64,000 bases of DNA from Pseudoxanthomonas sp. YR558 (GTDB lineage Bacteria > Pseudomonadota > Gammaproteobacteria > Xanthomonadales > Xanthomonadaceae). The DNA is taken from positions 558,001 to 622,000 of the forward strand of contig NZ_FPCI01000001.1 of assembly GCF_900116385.1 (NCBI RefSeq). Direction: 5' to 3'. The position numbers and the translations under genes were made by a program. The notes beneath the pieces were generated by a model. The model was not told the origin of the DNA and did not search any database. It saw nothing but the letters and a program-made list of their open reading frames with translations. Of the stretch, positions 63,429 to 64,000 are shown one piece after another (positions within the stretch are counted from its first letter, which is position 1; the number at the start of each line of letters is the position of its first letter).

Positions 63429-64000
63429 TCAGCCGCCGCCCAGGGCGCTGGCCACCTGGTAAGTCACCAGCGAGGCCAGGTACGCCAGCGCGAACAGGTA
63501 GAACGTCGCGAAGCCCATCTGCTTCCACGAGTTGGTCTCGCGCTTGATCGTCGCCAGCGTGGAGATGCACATCGGCGCGTAGATGAACCAGACCAGCAAT
63601 GACAGCGCGGTGGCCAGCGACCAGCCGTCGCTGATCACCGGCGTCAGCGCCTGGATCGCTGCGTCGTCGTCGGCGGCAGAGAGCGCATAGATCGTGGCCA
63701 GCGAAGACACGGCGACTTCGCGCGCCGCCAGGCCGGGAATCAGCGCGATGCATATCTGCCAGTTGAAGCCCAGCGGCGAGAAGAAGACCGCCATGGCATG
63801 GCCGATACGGCCTGCGAAGCTGTAGTCGATCGCCGGCCCGATCGCGCCTTCCGGCGGTGCCGGGAAGTTGAGCAGGAACCAGAGCAGGATGGTCAGCGCC
63901 AGGATGATCCCGCCGACGCGCTTGAGGAAGATCATCGCGCGCTCCCACAGGCCGATCAGCAGGTCGCGCGGGTGCGGAATGCGGTACGAAGGCAGTTCCA
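63429..64000 (-). CDS. feoB: Ferrous iron transporter B, C-terminal part (runs off the window)
   Basis: Reading back from the right edge gives LELPSYRIPHPRDLLIGLWERAMIFLKRVGG, which enters the C-terminal transmembrane core of FeoB: IILALTILLWFLLNFP, GFNWQICIALIPGLAAREVAVSSLATIYALSA, and the YQVASALGGG end. The G-protein and N-terminal parts are outside the window. It imports Fe2+ across the inner membrane. The stop is 3 bases before DUF6587. Confidence 0.9.
   Translation of the reverse strand, partial: ELPSYRIPHPRDLLIGLWERAMIFLKRVGGIILALTILLWFLLNFPAPPEGAIGPAIDYSFAGRIGHAMAVFFSPLGFNWQICIALIPGLAAREVAVSSLATIYALSAADDDAAIQALTPVISDGWSLATALSLLVWFIYAPMCISTLATIKRETNSWKQMGFATFYLFALAYLASLVTYQVASALGGG

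Noticed and set aside
1..64000. tRNA or rRNA genes
   Set aside because: No cloverleaf-like sequence with a CCA end or conserved rRNA segment was noticed when reading the gaps; a covariance-model scan was not possible here.

Overview
The window is GC-rich (about 67-70% by eye), densely coded DNA from a gammaproteobacterium, most likely a Lysobacteraceae/Xanthomonadaceae member close to Pseudoxanthomonas, Stenotrophomonas or Lysobacter. The pointers are the base composition, the many secreted peptidases, the REP-type hairpins with their own RAYT transposase, a DUF6587 gene directly after feoB, a fused IcmF mutase, and a leucine-degradation gene set. The organism assignment is inference; there is no rRNA or tRNA gene to anchor it.

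Layout. 1-7.1 kb: exported or degradative proteins (M24 peptidase, transglutaminase/TPR protein, ThpR RNA phosphodiesterase, M13 peptidase) and a MarR-GNAT fusion regulator behind a self-overlapping operator. 7.1-18.5 kb: small housekeeping and stress genes (DUF6151, HDOD, Nudix, YbiI-type zinc finger, lipoprotein), two AraC regulators, an OsmC protein, a beta-lactamase-fold hydrolase, an M14 peptidase and three methyltransferases, two of them translationally coupled. 18.6-28.9 kb: a multidomain PHB-depolymerase-like esterase, a polyproline DUF900 lipoprotein, a UPF0178 cluster, two DUF1801 proteins, an S9 peptidase, an S66 carboxypeptidase, a DHFR-like protein and a VOC protein. 29.0-40.7 kb: a two-component-propeller diguanylate cyclase, an SPFH/zinc-ribbon/small-membrane-protein operon resembling a PspA-type envelope-stress module, a membrane AraC regulator, an amidohydrolase, and an SdpR/SdpI-like pair.

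40.7-46.9 kb is the accessory part. It holds a lipoprotein gene, a tandem array lying on an exact 21-nt lattice, a RAYT transposase, many REP hairpins, and two clearly AT-richer genes (a DUF5677-like protein and a secreted protein with repeated GWAC modules) on either side of a GC-rich membrane-anchored protein gene. REP elements have spread outside this zone: one doublet lies in frame inside icmF, and REP sequence supplies the stop codon of two genes.

46.9-64 kb: branched-chain amino acid and acyl-CoA metabolism (icmF, leucine dehydrogenase, isovaleryl-CoA dehydrogenase, a thiolase, the beta subunit of methylcrotonyl-CoA carboxylase, an SDR), a TetR regulator with an alpha/beta hydrolase, two Ala-rich lipoproteins with good terminators, a bactofilin coupled to a zinc-ribbon protein, and the 3' end of feoB with its small partner. 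Leucine would pass through Ldh, then a keto-acid dehydrogenase outside the window, then LiuA and LiuB; the carboxylase alpha subunit is not in the window.

The least explained structure is the 21-nt-lattice array at 41425-41667. The best regulatory observations are two autoregulator genes whose promoter, operator and start codon are nested so tightly that their mRNAs should be leaderless.
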